Positions 50,437-58,158 of a stretch of DNA of 64,000 nt are shown one piece after another. The notes under the pieces were generated by a model. That model was given only the letters and a program-made list of their open reading frames with translations. It was not told the DNA's origin and searched no databases. A program made the translations under genes and the position numbers. How positions within the stretch are numbered: position 1 is the stretch's first letter; each line of letters begins with the position of its first letter. Origin of the DNA: Bacteroidota bacterium (GTDB taxonomy: Bacteria; Bacteroidota; Bacteroidia; AKYH767-A; OLB10); contig JAHEYP010000004.1 in the NCBI GenBank assembly GCA_023251535.1, positions 113,039 to 177,038 of the forward strand, written 5' to 3'.

Positions 50437-51150
50437 CTACATCATCAAAAACACCACCGGCATTTTATGCAATTCCGGAATTTGTTTTTTCCACTCTTGA
50501 ATGCGCATCGTTTTTATACTTTCAGATGGAGTATCGATGTTTACTGCAATGCAAAGTTTGGTCTCGGGATTACAATTACTTAAAATATCCTTCAACAACG
50601 GATTATTGCGGTATGGAGCTTCAATGAAAATTTGCGTCTCGTTTCTTTGCTGTGAATTTCTCTCGAATTGCTGCAGCGTTTTAATGCGATCTGCTCGGTC
50701 GATAGGAATGTATCCGTGAAAGCAAAATCGTTGTCCTTCCATTCCCGATGCCATTAATGCCAGTAGGATGGAAGAGGGACCAATAAATGGTTTTACTTTG
50801 ATGTTGGCTTTATGCGCGGCTGCAACAACTCGTGCACCAGGATCTGCTACTGCTGGACAACCTGCTTCACTCAATAAGCCCGTTGCTATTCCTTTCTTCA
50901 AGGGATCTAAAAATCCATTGATGTTTTGCTTCGCGTCATGCTTGTCGAGTTCGAAAATTTCAAGCTCCGATTGGGGACTTTCAATCTTACACGCTTTCAA
51001 AAAGGCACGCGCCGATTTCTCATTCTCTACAATGAATACTTTTAATTTTCGCACTGTCGCTAGTACCGATTCTGTTAAATAAGTTTCGGGTGGGGCGTCG
51101 CTTAATCCTGTGGGGATTAAGTAAAGCGCTCTAGGTATTTCTTGTTCCAA
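50437..51150 (-). CDS. RsmI/tetrapyrrole-methylase-like SAM-dependent methyltransferase
   Basis: 237 aa; LYLIPTGLSDAPPETYL, GLLSEAGCPAVADPGARVVAAAHKANIKVKPFIGPSSILLALMASGM. Confidence 0.85.
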   Translation of the reverse strand: MEQEIPRALYLIPTGLSDAPPETYLTESVLATVRKLKVFIVENEKSARAFLKACKIESPQSELEIFELDKHDAKQNINGFLDPLKKGIATGLLSEAGCPAVADPGARVVAAAHKANIKVKPFIGPSSILLALMASGMEGQRFCFHGYIPIDRADRIKTLQQFERNSQQRNETQIFIEAPYRNNPLLKDILSNCNPETKLCIAVNIDTPSESIKTMRIQEWKKQIPELHKMPVVFLMM

Positions 51151-51200
51151 TGAGGTAAATGTTTGTTATGTATTATACATTACGTGAATAACGTAATTGA

Positions 51201-52463
51201 TTATGCCTTTGTTAATTCAAGCACGGTGATCTCAGGAAGGATTCCTACTCGTCCCGGATAACCTAAAAATCCTAGTCCGCGGTTAACGTATAAGTACTGA
51301 TTTCCTTCTTTATATAATCCAGCCCACTGCTTGTAAATATACTGCACCGGACTCCACTTAAATCCCGGGATTTCAATTCCGAATTGGAATCCGTGGGTAT
51401 GTCCCGCCAACATTATATCTACTTGAGGATACTTGGTTTGAATTTCCCCATTCCAATGTGAAGGGTCGTGCGACATCAAAATATTGACAGCGTTATACTG
51501 AATATCCTTCGTAGCTTTCTCCATACTTCCGTATTTCGGGAAGCGTAAGTGAGTGCTCCAATTTTGGACACCAATTAGCGTGATTTTATCACCTTTGTTT
51601 TCGAGGATACGATGTTCATCTAATAAAATATCCCATCCCATTTCACGGTGATGATTGATAAGAGTTGCCAAATTTTTCTTCTTGGCTTCAGGCGAATCCC
51701 ATTCTACATAATCACCATAATCGTGGTTTCCTAAAATGGAATAAACCCCATGCTTCGACTTCAATTTTGAGAGTGCCGGCATATGTTCGATTACTTCAGT
51801 ACTTCGATTGTTTACAAGATCTCCGGTGAATAAAATCAAGTCGGGATTCAAGTCATTTATCATCTTTACTGCCGTCTCTAACGGTTCCGTAGTAACGAAA
51901 CTTCCACTATGAATATCCGATACTTGTACAATCGTATATCCTTCAAATCCCGCAGGTAAATTCGGTAGCTTAACTTTTATTCTTTTTACTTGATAATCAT
52001 ATGCTCCTTTGGCCATTCCCCATAATAAGCTGATAAAAGGAATTGCACCGATTACCAATCCTGTTTTTACTAAAAAGTCGGAGCGTGAAATACCTGTTGA
52101 CTTTACAGCATCGGCAGTTGCAGGAGCTGCTTGCGCCGTTGGAAACACCTTCGTAAATGCCCAGCGAATACCTCTAATGGCATCATCGGCAAGCATGAAA
52201 ATCAACACCACTACTTTCGATATCATCCAAACAAATACGAATGCGGTGAAATAGGTTTTGATGAATTTTGGCCATGTCTGAACATCAGTCACCATAGCGG
52301 CTAAAACCACACCTACACTAAATGCAGTTAAGCTCCAAAATACAATTGAAGTTATTTTTTGAGTGGTCTCTGATGAATTACGGAAGGCGAACTTAAATGC
52401 TTGGAAAACATAAAGGTCAATGACTATTATAACAATAGCTAAAATTAATGCGCTGAATTTCAT
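51201..52463 (-). CDS. Membrane-anchored calcineurin-like metallophosphoesterase
   Basis: 420 aa; VQVSDIHSGSF, LILFTGDLVNNRSTE, YSILGNHDYGDYVEW, INILMSHDPSHWN, DIMLAGHTHGFQFG. Confidence 0.92.
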   Translation of the reverse strand: MKFSALILAIVIIVIDLYVFQAFKFAFRNSSETTQKITSIVFWSLTAFSVGVVLAAMVTDVQTWPKFIKTYFTAFVFVWMISKVVVLIFMLADDAIRGIRWAFTKVFPTAQAAPATADAVKSTGISRSDFLVKTGLVIGAIPFISLLWGMAKGAYDYQVKRIKVKLPNLPAGFEGYTIVQVSDIHSGSFVTTEPLETAVKMINDLNPDLILFTGDLVNNRSTEVIEHMPALSKLKSKHGVYSILGNHDYGDYVEWDSPEAKKKNLATLINHHREMGWDILLDEHRILENKGDKITLIGVQNWSTHLRFPKYGSMEKATKDIQYNAVNILMSHDPSHWNGEIQTKYPQVDIMLAGHTHGFQFGIEIPGFKWSPVQYIYKQWAGLYKEGNQYLYVNRGLGFLGYPGRVGILPEITVLELTKA

Positions 52464-52512
52464 AGTATGGTTTGACGAATGGGGCAGGGGTTGTATTGCA
52501 GGATTTTGAAAA

Positions 52513-53166
52513 TTATGGTGCTAAACGGAAAACCATCCATCCTCCGGGAGAGTCTTCGTATAAGAAACGGTCGTGAAGGCGGTTCAATCGTCCTTGCCAA
52601 AATTCAATACGCTGCGGCTTCACGAGATATCCTCCCCAGTGAGGAGGACGAGGAACCTCCACGTCTTTGAATTGTTCGGTATAACGTGCAATCTCGTCTT
52701 CTATTACTTGTCGCGAGGCAATAACGGTGCTCTGAGGCGATGCCCAAGCTCCAATTTGACTTTCCCTAGGACGAGTTTTGAAATATTGATCGGATTCTTC
52801 GGCTGGCACTTTAGAAATCTCTCCTTCAATACGTACTTGTCGCGCTAAAGGCTGCCAGAAGAAATTCAACGATACAAAGGGATTTTCGATTAATTCGTTG
52901 CCCTTACGACTGTCATAATTTGTGTAGAATACAAATCCACGTTCATCAACACCTTTCAGTAATACAATACGTGAGGAAGGCTTATTATTCGACACTGTGC
53001 AGAAATCCATCGCATTCGGCTCTGGCGTATTCGCCTCTGTAGCCTCTTTGAACCATTTTTCAAAGTAGTGAAGCGGGTTATCCATTAAATCGTTTTCACG
53101 AATGATACCCTGATCGTACTGCTGGCGCATATGCTGCAAAAAGTGGGTGAATGGCTTATTTGACAT
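52513..53166 (-). CDS. pdxH: Pyridoxamine 5'-phosphate oxidase
   Basis: 217 aa; NAMDFCTVSNNKPSSRIVLLKGVDERGFVFYTNYDSRKGNEL, RESQIGAWASPQS, RIEFWQGRLNRLHDRFLYE. Confidence 0.95.
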   Translation of the reverse strand: MSNKPFTHFLQHMRQQYDQGIIRENDLMDNPLHYFEKWFKEATEANTPEPNAMDFCTVSNNKPSSRIVLLKGVDERGFVFYTNYDSRKGNELIENPFVSLNFFWQPLARQVRIEGEISKVPAEESDQYFKTRPRESQIGAWASPQSTVIASRQVIEDEIARYTEQFKDVEVPRPPHWGGYLVKPQRIEFWQGRLNRLHDRFLYEDSPGGWMVFRLAP

Positions 53167-53447
53167 GAAGTAAGATTTTATCTGTTTTTACCGGATAACG
53201 AATTGTTTTGGGTCCCGATAATTTCAGTTGTTTTAATTTCCTTTGAAGGAATTCACTGCAAAAGTCACTGATTATTGCCTTATTTCCCAATAAACAAGGG
53301 TATTTATCGGTCAACGACCTTAATTCGGTTCTCGAATGCAACAAGGACTGTTGTTGGATTGTCATTTTAACAGAATTGTAAGTAACATTTCTAATTTATC
53401 GGAACATGGCCCGATTATTTCAGTTAAACTATTTAAACTTACAGGAT

Positions 53448-54008
53448 ATGAAAAAGCTGAACACCCCTGTTACTGGTAGTCTGCTGATCTCGGAGCCCTT
53501 CTTACTGGACTCTTACTTTAAACGATCGGTAGTATTACTTAGCGAACATGATGAAAAAGGTACTCTTGGGTTTATTCTCAATAAGCCTACAGATGTGAAG
53601 TTGAACGAGGCGGTAGAAGACTTTCCTCAGTTCGATGCTCCTCTGTATTTCGGGGGACCTGTAGAGACGGATACCTTGTTTTATTTACATACTATGGGAG
53701 AGCAATTACCTGGTGCACGCGAAATAGCACCCGGTATTTGGTTCGGTGGCGATTATGATCAATTGAAGTTTTTGATCGATACGCAGCAAATTGGGCAGGA
53801 TCAGATCCGTTTTTATGCCGGATATTCCGGTTGGGAACCCAAACAGCTTGATAATGAACTCAAAGAAAAGTCATGGCTGATTTCAAATGCAACGCCAAAA
53901 TTTACTTTCTTCGATAATCCGAAGGTCTTGTGGAGTCAGGTACTTAAAAGCATGGGCAATGAATATGCTATCCTGGCCAACTTCCCCGAAGATCCCAATT
54001 TGAATTAA
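53448..54008 (+). CDS. YqgE/AlgH-family protein
   Basis: ORF opens at 53406; family-typical start MKKLNTPVTGSLLISEPFLLDSYFKRSVVLLSEHDEKGTLGFILNKPT at 53448. Confidence 0.9.
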   Translation: MKKLNTPVTGSLLISEPFLLDSYFKRSVVLLSEHDEKGTLGFILNKPTDVKLNEAVEDFPQFDAPLYFGGPVETDTLFYLHTMGEQLPGAREIAPGIWFGGDYDQLKFLIDTQQIGQDQIRFYAGYSGWEPKQLDNELKEKSWLISNATPKFTFFDNPKVLWSQVLKSMGNEYAILANFPEDPNLN

Positions 54009-54027
54009 AGTACATTATTTAATAAGA

Positions 54028-54057
54028 AAGAGACGCTCCGGTTGAGGCGTCTCTTTT
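54028..54057 (+). terminator. Rho-independent terminator after yqgE/algH-like gene
   Basis: AAGAGACGC...GCGTCTCTTTT stem with T-run. Confidence 0.7.
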
Positions 54058-54127
54058 GCTTTATATGTATTTTATATATACATTTCTTTGTTCAATCCTT
54101 TGCTTGTTTTTGCTATTCGCCGATTGC

Positions 54128-54135
54128 TATCTTTG
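54128..54135 (+). promoter_or_regulatory. Bacteroidetes-type -7 element TATCTTTG just upstream of the mnmH ATG
   Basis: Exact TAnnTTTG 4 nt upstream of ATG 54140; CTTG-type -33 candidate ~21 nt upstream. Confidence 0.45.
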
Positions 54136-54139
54136 TATT

Positions 54140-55180
54140 ATGCAATTACGATTACTCGAGGTCAACGATTTTATTAATGCTTATAAGAAGTCGGGTGCAG
54201 TATTACTCGATGCTCGCAGTTCAGGTGAGTATGAAAAAGCTCATATTCCGGGAGCTGTATCGCTGCCTTTACTCGATAATGAATCGCGTGCCATCATCGG
54301 AACTGCGTACAAGCAACAAGGCCGCGAAGCTGCTGTTTTAAAGGGCTTCGAACTCGAAGGTCCTCGGTTTCATGAAAAGATTTTAAGAGCATTAACGCTT
54401 GCTCCCGACAAACAAGTATTTATATATTGTTGGAGAGGTGGTATGCGCTCAAATATATTGGCTTGGTTGCTGCAAATGGCGGGCTTTCGTGTTACTTTGC
54501 TGAAGGGTGGATACAAGACTTTCCGTCACTGGATAATCAATCACTATAAAACACCTCGAAATTACCTCGTTTTAGGAGGTAAAACGGGTTCCGGAAAGAC
54601 CGAGATTTTGCATCTTTTGCAGCAGGCTGGTGAGCAGATGGTCGATTTAGAGGGATTAGCGCATCATAAAGGATCTACTTATGGGGCGCTGGGCCAAGAA
54701 CCACAGCACTCACAAGAGCATTTTGAGAACTTATTGGGATGGCAATTGTCGGATTTAGATCCCGCACGTCGCATCTGGATAGAGAATGAAAGCCGACTGA
54801 TTGGCAGAAATTGCCTTCCACCCGATTTTTACGACTTACAAATAAAATCTCCTAAGATTTCCGTCGATGTCGATACCCAAGTCCGAACGCAACGAATTCT
54901 TAGTGAATATGCATGCTTTCCCGTTGATGTTTTAATAGAACGAACCGTTTCTGTGAAGAATAGAATGGGTCCACAGCATGCGAAAATGGCAGTGGATTAC
55001 CTGCATGCAGGTGATTATGAAGCTTGGGTGGGTAAGATGCTCGAATATTACGATAAAACGTATTCACATAGCTCTCAACAGCAGCCAAACAGTATCGATA
55101 CTACTGTGCCTTTTAAATGGGATGATCACGAAGTGAGTCTCCGAAAATTAATCAATAGGGCAAATGAAATTGCCAAATAA
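54140..55180 (+). CDS. mnmH: tRNA 2-selenouridine(34) synthase
   Basis: Rhodanese domain (VLLDARSSGEYEKAHIPGAVSLPLLDN...IYCWRGGMRSNILAWLL) plus P-loop GGKTGSGKTEIL; the ORF's upstream Met (54056) lies inside the preceding terminator. Confidence 0.95.
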   Translation: MQLRLLEVNDFINAYKKSGAVLLDARSSGEYEKAHIPGAVSLPLLDNESRAIIGTAYKQQGREAAVLKGFELEGPRFHEKILRALTLAPDKQVFIYCWRGGMRSNILAWLLQMAGFRVTLLKGGYKTFRHWIINHYKTPRNYLVLGGKTGSGKTEILHLLQQAGEQMVDLEGLAHHKGSTYGALGQEPQHSQEHFENLLGWQLSDLDPARRIWIENESRLIGRNCLPPDFYDLQIKSPKISVDVDTQVRTQRILSEYACFPVDVLIERTVSVKNRMGPQHAKMAVDYLHAGDYEAWVGKMLEYYDKTYSHSSQQQPNSIDTTVPFKWDDHEVSLRKLINRANEIAK

Positions 55181-55184
55181 CCAT

Positions 55185-56228
55185 ATGTCAGTAAAACTAA
55201 CTTCTTATAGTCATGGTGCTGGTTGCGGATGTAAAATCGCTCCCGCTGTACTCGATACCATTTTGTCAAATACACGTGATACGCTTCATTTTCCTTCGCT
55301 GTTAGTGGGGAATCACTCGAATGATGATGCGGCGGTGATGGATTTAGGGAATGGCACTGCCATGATATCTACGACCGATTTTTTTATGCCTATTGTTGAT
55401 GATGCTTTCGACTTTGGCAGAATTGCAGCAACCAATGCTATCAGCGATGTTTATGCCATGGGAGGAAAACCTTTGATGGCAATTGCCATTCTTGGTTGGC
55501 CGATCGATAAAATTGCACCAGAAGAAGCGGGACGCGTATTAGATGGAGCGAAGCAAGTTTGTGAGGAAGCTGGGATTCCTTTGGCTGGAGGACATAGTAT
55601 TGATAGTCCGGAGCCGATTTTCGGATTAGCAGTAAGCGGAATTGTGAATGTTGCCAACATCAAAAAAAACAATTCAGCGAAAGAAGGCGACCTTTTGTTT
55701 ATCACCAAGCCTATAGGAGTAGGAACTATCAGTACAGCGGCTAAAAAAGGCATTGCTACTGAAAAAGATATCGCAGCTGCTATAGCATCTATGACTACGC
55801 TGAATAAAATTGGTGAAACGCTTGGTAATTATGATGAAGTGCATGCTATGACTGATATTACTGGTTTCGGACTCTTCGGACACCTTATTGAGATGGCGGA
55901 AGGCAGCGGATTAACGGCAACGATCGAATTTAAAAACGTAAACGTCCTCGACGGATTAAGACCATATTTAGATCAATATGCCATTCCCGCAATTACCTAT
56001 AGAAATTGGAATAGTTACGGAGAAAAGATTAACGAAGTAGGGGTGGATGCTTTGCATATCGGTTGTGATCCCCAAACCAGCGGAGGACTATTAATTTCCA
56101 TACAACCGGAATTTGAAACTAAACTGTTGGAAATCTTCCGTCAGTTTAACATCAGTCCCGATCAATTTAAATGTGTAGGACAAATGATAGCAAAAGGAGA
56201 GAAGGTGGTGGTGGTGAAGGAAGATTAG
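55185..56228 (+). CDS. selD: Selenide, water dikinase (Cys form)
   Basis: TSYSHGAGCGCKIAPAVLDTI, ISTTDFFMPIVDDAFDFGRIAATNAISDVYAMGGKPLMAIAIL, GGHSIDSPEPIFGLAVSG. ORF extends to 55164. Confidence 0.96.
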   Translation: MSVKLTSYSHGAGCGCKIAPAVLDTILSNTRDTLHFPSLLVGNHSNDDAAVMDLGNGTAMISTTDFFMPIVDDAFDFGRIAATNAISDVYAMGGKPLMAIAILGWPIDKIAPEEAGRVLDGAKQVCEEAGIPLAGGHSIDSPEPIFGLAVSGIVNVANIKKNNSAKEGDLLFITKPIGVGTISTAAKKGIATEKDIAAAIASMTTLNKIGETLGNYDEVHAMTDITGFGLFGHLIEMAEGSGLTATIEFKNVNVLDGLRPYLDQYAIPAITYRNWNSYGEKINEVGVDALHIGCDPQTSGGLLISIQPEFETKLLEIFRQFNISPDQFKCVGQMIAKGEKVVVVKED

Positions 56229-56341
56229 GCGTCGCATTTTTTTTATTTGGAAGGAAGTAGTAATTAGTATATGTACTTTAATTTGAAATAATTTAAAATA
56301 GGAACATATATCATCTAAAATTAGATGAATTTAAAATATAT

Positions 56342-56371
56342 TTTGATAATTCAAATTATTTATTACTTTTG
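56342..56371 (+). promoter_or_regulatory. Candidate promoter of cassette 1 A gene: TTTG-N18-TACTTTTG
   Basis: Match to Bacteroidetes TTTG/TAnnTTTG consensus ~65 nt upstream of the ATG at 56435. Confidence 0.55.
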
Positions 56372-56434
56372 ATTTGAATTATAGTTTAGTTTGAATTATT
56401 TGTTCTTTTATTTTAACCCTTAAATTTTAACCTT

Positions 56435-56539
56435 ATGAAAACACAAAACACGTTTTCTCCAGAGCTAAACAGCTCCGAAATGACAGTCGCTAACAGTAAA
56501 ATGGGGGGGGGGTATTTACCTCAACCTAGCATCTCTTAA
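56435..56539 (+). CDS. Short ORF formed by the A1 start plus G10 tract: MKTQNTFSPELNSSEMTVANSKMGGGYLPQPSIS (OFF-phase product)
   Basis: ATG 56435 to TAA 56537-56539; same 34-codon structure in all three copies; out of frame with the following large ORF by one nucleotide. Confidence 0.6.
   Translation: MKTQNTFSPELNSSEMTVANSKMGGGYLPQPSIS
56503..56512 (+). repeat. Homopolymeric G tract (G10), A1 contingency-locus candidate
   Basis: AAAAT-GGGGGGGGGG-TATTTACC read directly. Confidence 0.95.
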
Positions 56540-56585
56540 AAGAAAGCCAAAGCGACGACGAACACCTTTAAATCTTCTAACTTCT

Positions 56586-58103
56586 ATGGCAATTACGATT
56601 GGAATATTTGTTTCAACAGCAACTTCGGCTCAGTTTACAAATGCAGTTATTGCCGATAATGTTTACTCGCTATCTACGACACCAACCATCGTTAATAATG
56701 ACATTTTAGATGACGGGAACGATACATATAGAGTTACAGCTTTTTCAGATGCCGTAGGACCTAGGTCAGGAATCATGTGGGAATGCAATTTTGCAGGTAA
56801 TTATTATACAGGAGATCTTCCTTTAAACTATTATAGCGTTTATAGCGGCGCAGTAGTAAATTATATCGATGTTAGTATTGTAAAAGACATAAACGTTATT
56901 CATGCTTTAGCCGTTTTTTCCGTTAATTCAATATATGGAAACCAATGGCTGTTGGAAGATTTTATTTGGAATGGCTCAGCATTTATCTCAAATCCTTCAA
57001 TTCCTCAGTGGAGCATAGCTTACGGAAACTTTGGAACCACCATACATATTGATGCCAATACCAATGGTGAGTTTATTGTGGTGTATGATGATGCTGGAGG
57101 GAATGTATATCATATAACTGGAATTTTAGCAGGTGGGATAAATCTGTTTGGCGTAATGACAGATTCGCAAAATAGCACGAATCCTGATGTAACAATTTCA
57201 CATGATTTATCTGGCAATTCATACATATACATGACATTTATTAACACTGGAATTCTAACCATCCAAGAAGATTATTTTTCTGTTGCAATGGGCTTTCCTA
57301 TTTTAAATCCGAACTCAATATTTAATAGCGGTATTATAGTCAGCAGACCTAGAATATCGAGCCCCAATATTTATGGAGGCGCTTTTGAATACGAAGTTGT
57401 ATACGAGTGCACTAATAATGCCCGTACCTATTATGAAATTCGCGGATACAATAATGCTTCGGCAATTGGATATAAATACAATATAGGAACTTTTGTACCG
57501 GGCGGTAATACTACCTCAGTACCTAACCATCATCCGGTTTTAGCTTATGATCAATACAATCATGTAAATGTGGGCTGGGTTTTAGATAATTCAACTGGGG
57601 CAATTTCGGGAGCATTTCAGTCGCATTATCCTATTGTTGTACCTTGCGACAATACTGGAACTCCAACTGTTTCTACTTATTGGGAAACACCACGACCGGG
57701 AGCCAATTTCGGCAACTATTTTAGCATACCTTACTTAGCGCTGTCGGGTAGACATTCTTTAACATATGATTCGACTTTTGTTTCGACTTATAGCCTTACA
57801 AATGCAGATTTTTTAACAAAGAGAGCAATCATAAATAGCGCAAGTAGCTTAAAAGTTGCAGATGTAAAAAATACATCTACAAATAACTTGCAGGTATTTA
57901 TCCAAACTGCCGATCCTTTAAGTAAATACAAAACTACTATTTGGAATACTGAAGGTCGAGAGGTATCTAGTCGTAATTTAAACTTAAGTGAAATAGAAAA
58001 TTTCATCAAATCGAATTTAGATAATTTGCCTAGCGGCATCTATTTCACCCGTTTAATTAACGACAAAAACCAAACTGCTTTCGCAGGAAAAATAAGCAAT
58101 TAA
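56586..58103 (+). CDS. Cassette protein A1: secreted protein with T9SS-type C-terminal domain; true ORF extends 5' through the G tract
   Basis: 505 aa annotated ORF; in the same frame the reading continues upstream as GGGIYLNLASLKRKPKRRRTPLNLLTSMAITIGIFVSTATSAQF; C-term KYKTTIWNTEGREVSSRNLNLSEIENFIKSNLDNLPSGIYFTRLINDKNQTAFAGKISN. Confidence 0.8.
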   Translation: MAITIGIFVSTATSAQFTNAVIADNVYSLSTTPTIVNNDILDDGNDTYRVTAFSDAVGPRSGIMWECNFAGNYYTGDLPLNYYSVYSGAVVNYIDVSIVKDINVIHALAVFSVNSIYGNQWLLEDFIWNGSAFISNPSIPQWSIAYGNFGTTIHIDANTNGEFIVVYDDAGGNVYHITGILAGGINLFGVMTDSQNSTNPDVTISHDLSGNSYIYMTFINTGILTIQEDYFSVAMGFPILNPNSIFNSGIIVSRPRISSPNIYGGAFEYEVVYECTNNARTYYEIRGYNNASAIGYKYNIGTFVPGGNTTSVPNHHPVLAYDQYNHVNVGWVLDNSTGAISGAFQSHYPIVVPCDNTGTPTVSTYWETPRPGANFGNYFSIPYLALSGRHSLTYDSTFVSTYSLTNADFLTKRAIINSASSLKVADVKNTSTNNLQVFIQTADPLSKYKTTIWNTEGREVSSRNLNLSEIENFIKSNLDNLPSGIYFTRLINDKNQTAFAGKISN

Positions 58104-58115
58104 TAATGTTAACCA

Positions 58116-58143
58116 CAGGCTACTGTAATTTTGCGGTAGCCTG
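58116..58143 (+). promoter_or_regulatory. RNA hairpin in A1-B1 spacer (attenuator/terminator/processing-site candidate)
   Basis: CAGGCTACTGTA-attt-TGCGGTAGCCTG, 12 bp including two G.U pairs; 55-nt intergenic spacer. Confidence 0.7.
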
Positions 58144-58158
58144 TAAATTTTTACAACT

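Noticed and set aside
53156-53365. 69-aa ORF upstream of pdxH on the minus strand
   Set aside because: Short, lies in the pdxH/yqgE intergenic and leader region, and no recognisable similarity; probably spurious.
54042-54341. ORF at 54042-54341 and the upstream part (54056-54139) of the mnmH ORF
   Set aside because: They overlap the yqgE/algH-like terminator hairpin and mnmH in another frame; the rhodanese domain starts after ATG 54140.
56435-56539. The short ORFs (MKTQNTFSPELNSSEMTVANSKMGGG...) as double-glycine-leader RiPP/bacteriocin precursors
   Set aside because: The GGG comes from the homopolymer; there is no canonical leader spacing and no adjacent processing enzyme or transporter. 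Downstream substitutions are synonymous in the other frame, favouring a switch/fusion explanation.
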